This document shows positions 63,941 to 64,000 of a stretch of DNA of 64,000 bases, in pieces. Within the stretch, counting starts at the first letter, position 1; the number at the start of each line of letters is the position of its first letter. Source of the DNA: Ruegeria arenilitoris (lineage in GTDB: Bacteria; Pseudomonadota; Alphaproteobacteria; Rhodobacterales; Rhodobacteraceae); contig NZ_WQHX01000006.1 of the NCBI RefSeq assembly GCF_013035425.1, positions 1 to 64,000 of the forward strand. Direction: 5' to 3'. Below the pieces are notes generated by a model. It did no database searches and was not told the DNA's origin. It was given only the letters and a program-made list of their open reading frames with translations. The position numbers were made by a program, and so were the translations under genes.

Positions 63941-64000
63941 ATGAATTTTGGTTTGACCGACGAGCAGGAAATGATCGTCTCCACCGTTCGTAGTTTTGTG
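63941..64000 (+). CDS. Acyl-CoA dehydrogenase, N-terminus only (runs past window end)
   Basis: The first 20 codons after AAGGA: MNFGLTDEQEMIVSTVRSFV. The L-T-D-E-Q-x-x-x-x-x-x-V-R-x-F-V opening is typical of acyl-CoA dehydrogenases, including CaiA-like crotonobetainyl-CoA dehydrogenases. Carnitine genes next door make a CaiA-type function possible, but 20 residues cannot show it. Confidence 0.75.
   Translation, partial: MNFGLTDEQEMIVSTVRSFV

Noticed and set aside
1-64000. CRISPR arrays, insertion sequences and prophage genes
   Set aside because: No regularly spaced repeats, transposase or phage proteins were recognised on either strand.

Overview
The window looks like chromosome of a marine alphaproteobacterium of the Rhodobacteraceae (Roseobacter group). 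This is inferred from gene content: a monomeric NADP isocitrate dehydrogenase, a corrinoid-type MttB-like methyltransferase without pyrrolysine, carnitine catabolism by a dehydrogenase-thioesterase fusion plus a beta-keto acid cleavage enzyme, and three GlxA/AraC regulators. The species cannot be named from the sequence alone. Annotated starts were chosen from ribosome binding sites, overlaps and family lengths.

Layout. (1) 1-3119: 3' part of a large secreted G8-domain protein with a Gly/Asp/His-rich tandem repeat. (2) 3.2-23.4 kb: surface polysaccharide locus. It holds dTDP-rhamnose genes rfbC-B-D-A (+), an SGNH-like lipoprotein, an ExoY-type initiating transferase and a Wzy-like polymerase. 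A tightly overlapping minus-strand operon runs GT26, GT2, galE, HAD-UbiA fusion, gtrA, dprE1-like, dprE2-like, resembling the mycobacterial polyprenyl-phosphate-D-arabinose route. On the plus strand are a short Wza-like exporter, an outer-membrane beta-barrel, a WecE-type aminotransferase and a GT4 transferase. Two paralogous small membrane proteins of about 70 aa sit at different edges of the locus. (3) tRNA-Leu(UAG) at 23472-23556 (-).

(4) 24.0-40.1 kb is the most unusual part. Two pairs of dynamin-like GTPases (long+short, then again long+short) are separated by a roadblock/LC7-like protein and an unrecognised protein, and preceded by another unrecognised protein. Directly downstream on the same strand, behind a promoter region with repeated AT palindromes, are a membrane-anchored Ser/Thr kinase with a PDZ-like periplasmic end, an FHA protein, a PP2C phosphatase and two LysM + solute-binding-protein fusions without any ABC permease. 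A strong terminator closes the block. I infer one envelope-linked system in which a phospho-signalling module that may sense the periplasm controls membrane-remodelling GTPases. No described system with this composition is known to me.

(5) 40.4-45.5 kb: icd (-) and tex (+), housekeeping. (6) 45.5-52.8 kb: GlxA regulator, then a GntR-DapA-ALDH-FAD oxidoreductase operon, then an orphan MttB-like gene; amine or amino-acid catabolism with unknown substrate. (7) 53.0-58.1 kb: glpR, glpD, gap and glycerate 2-kinase, three-carbon metabolism. (8) 58.3-59.3 kb: a CDF-family protein that seems to lack the usual metal ligands. (9) 59.5-64.0 kb: carnitine/dehydrocarnitine catabolism with two GlxA regulators and the start of an acyl-CoA dehydrogenase gene cut by the window end.
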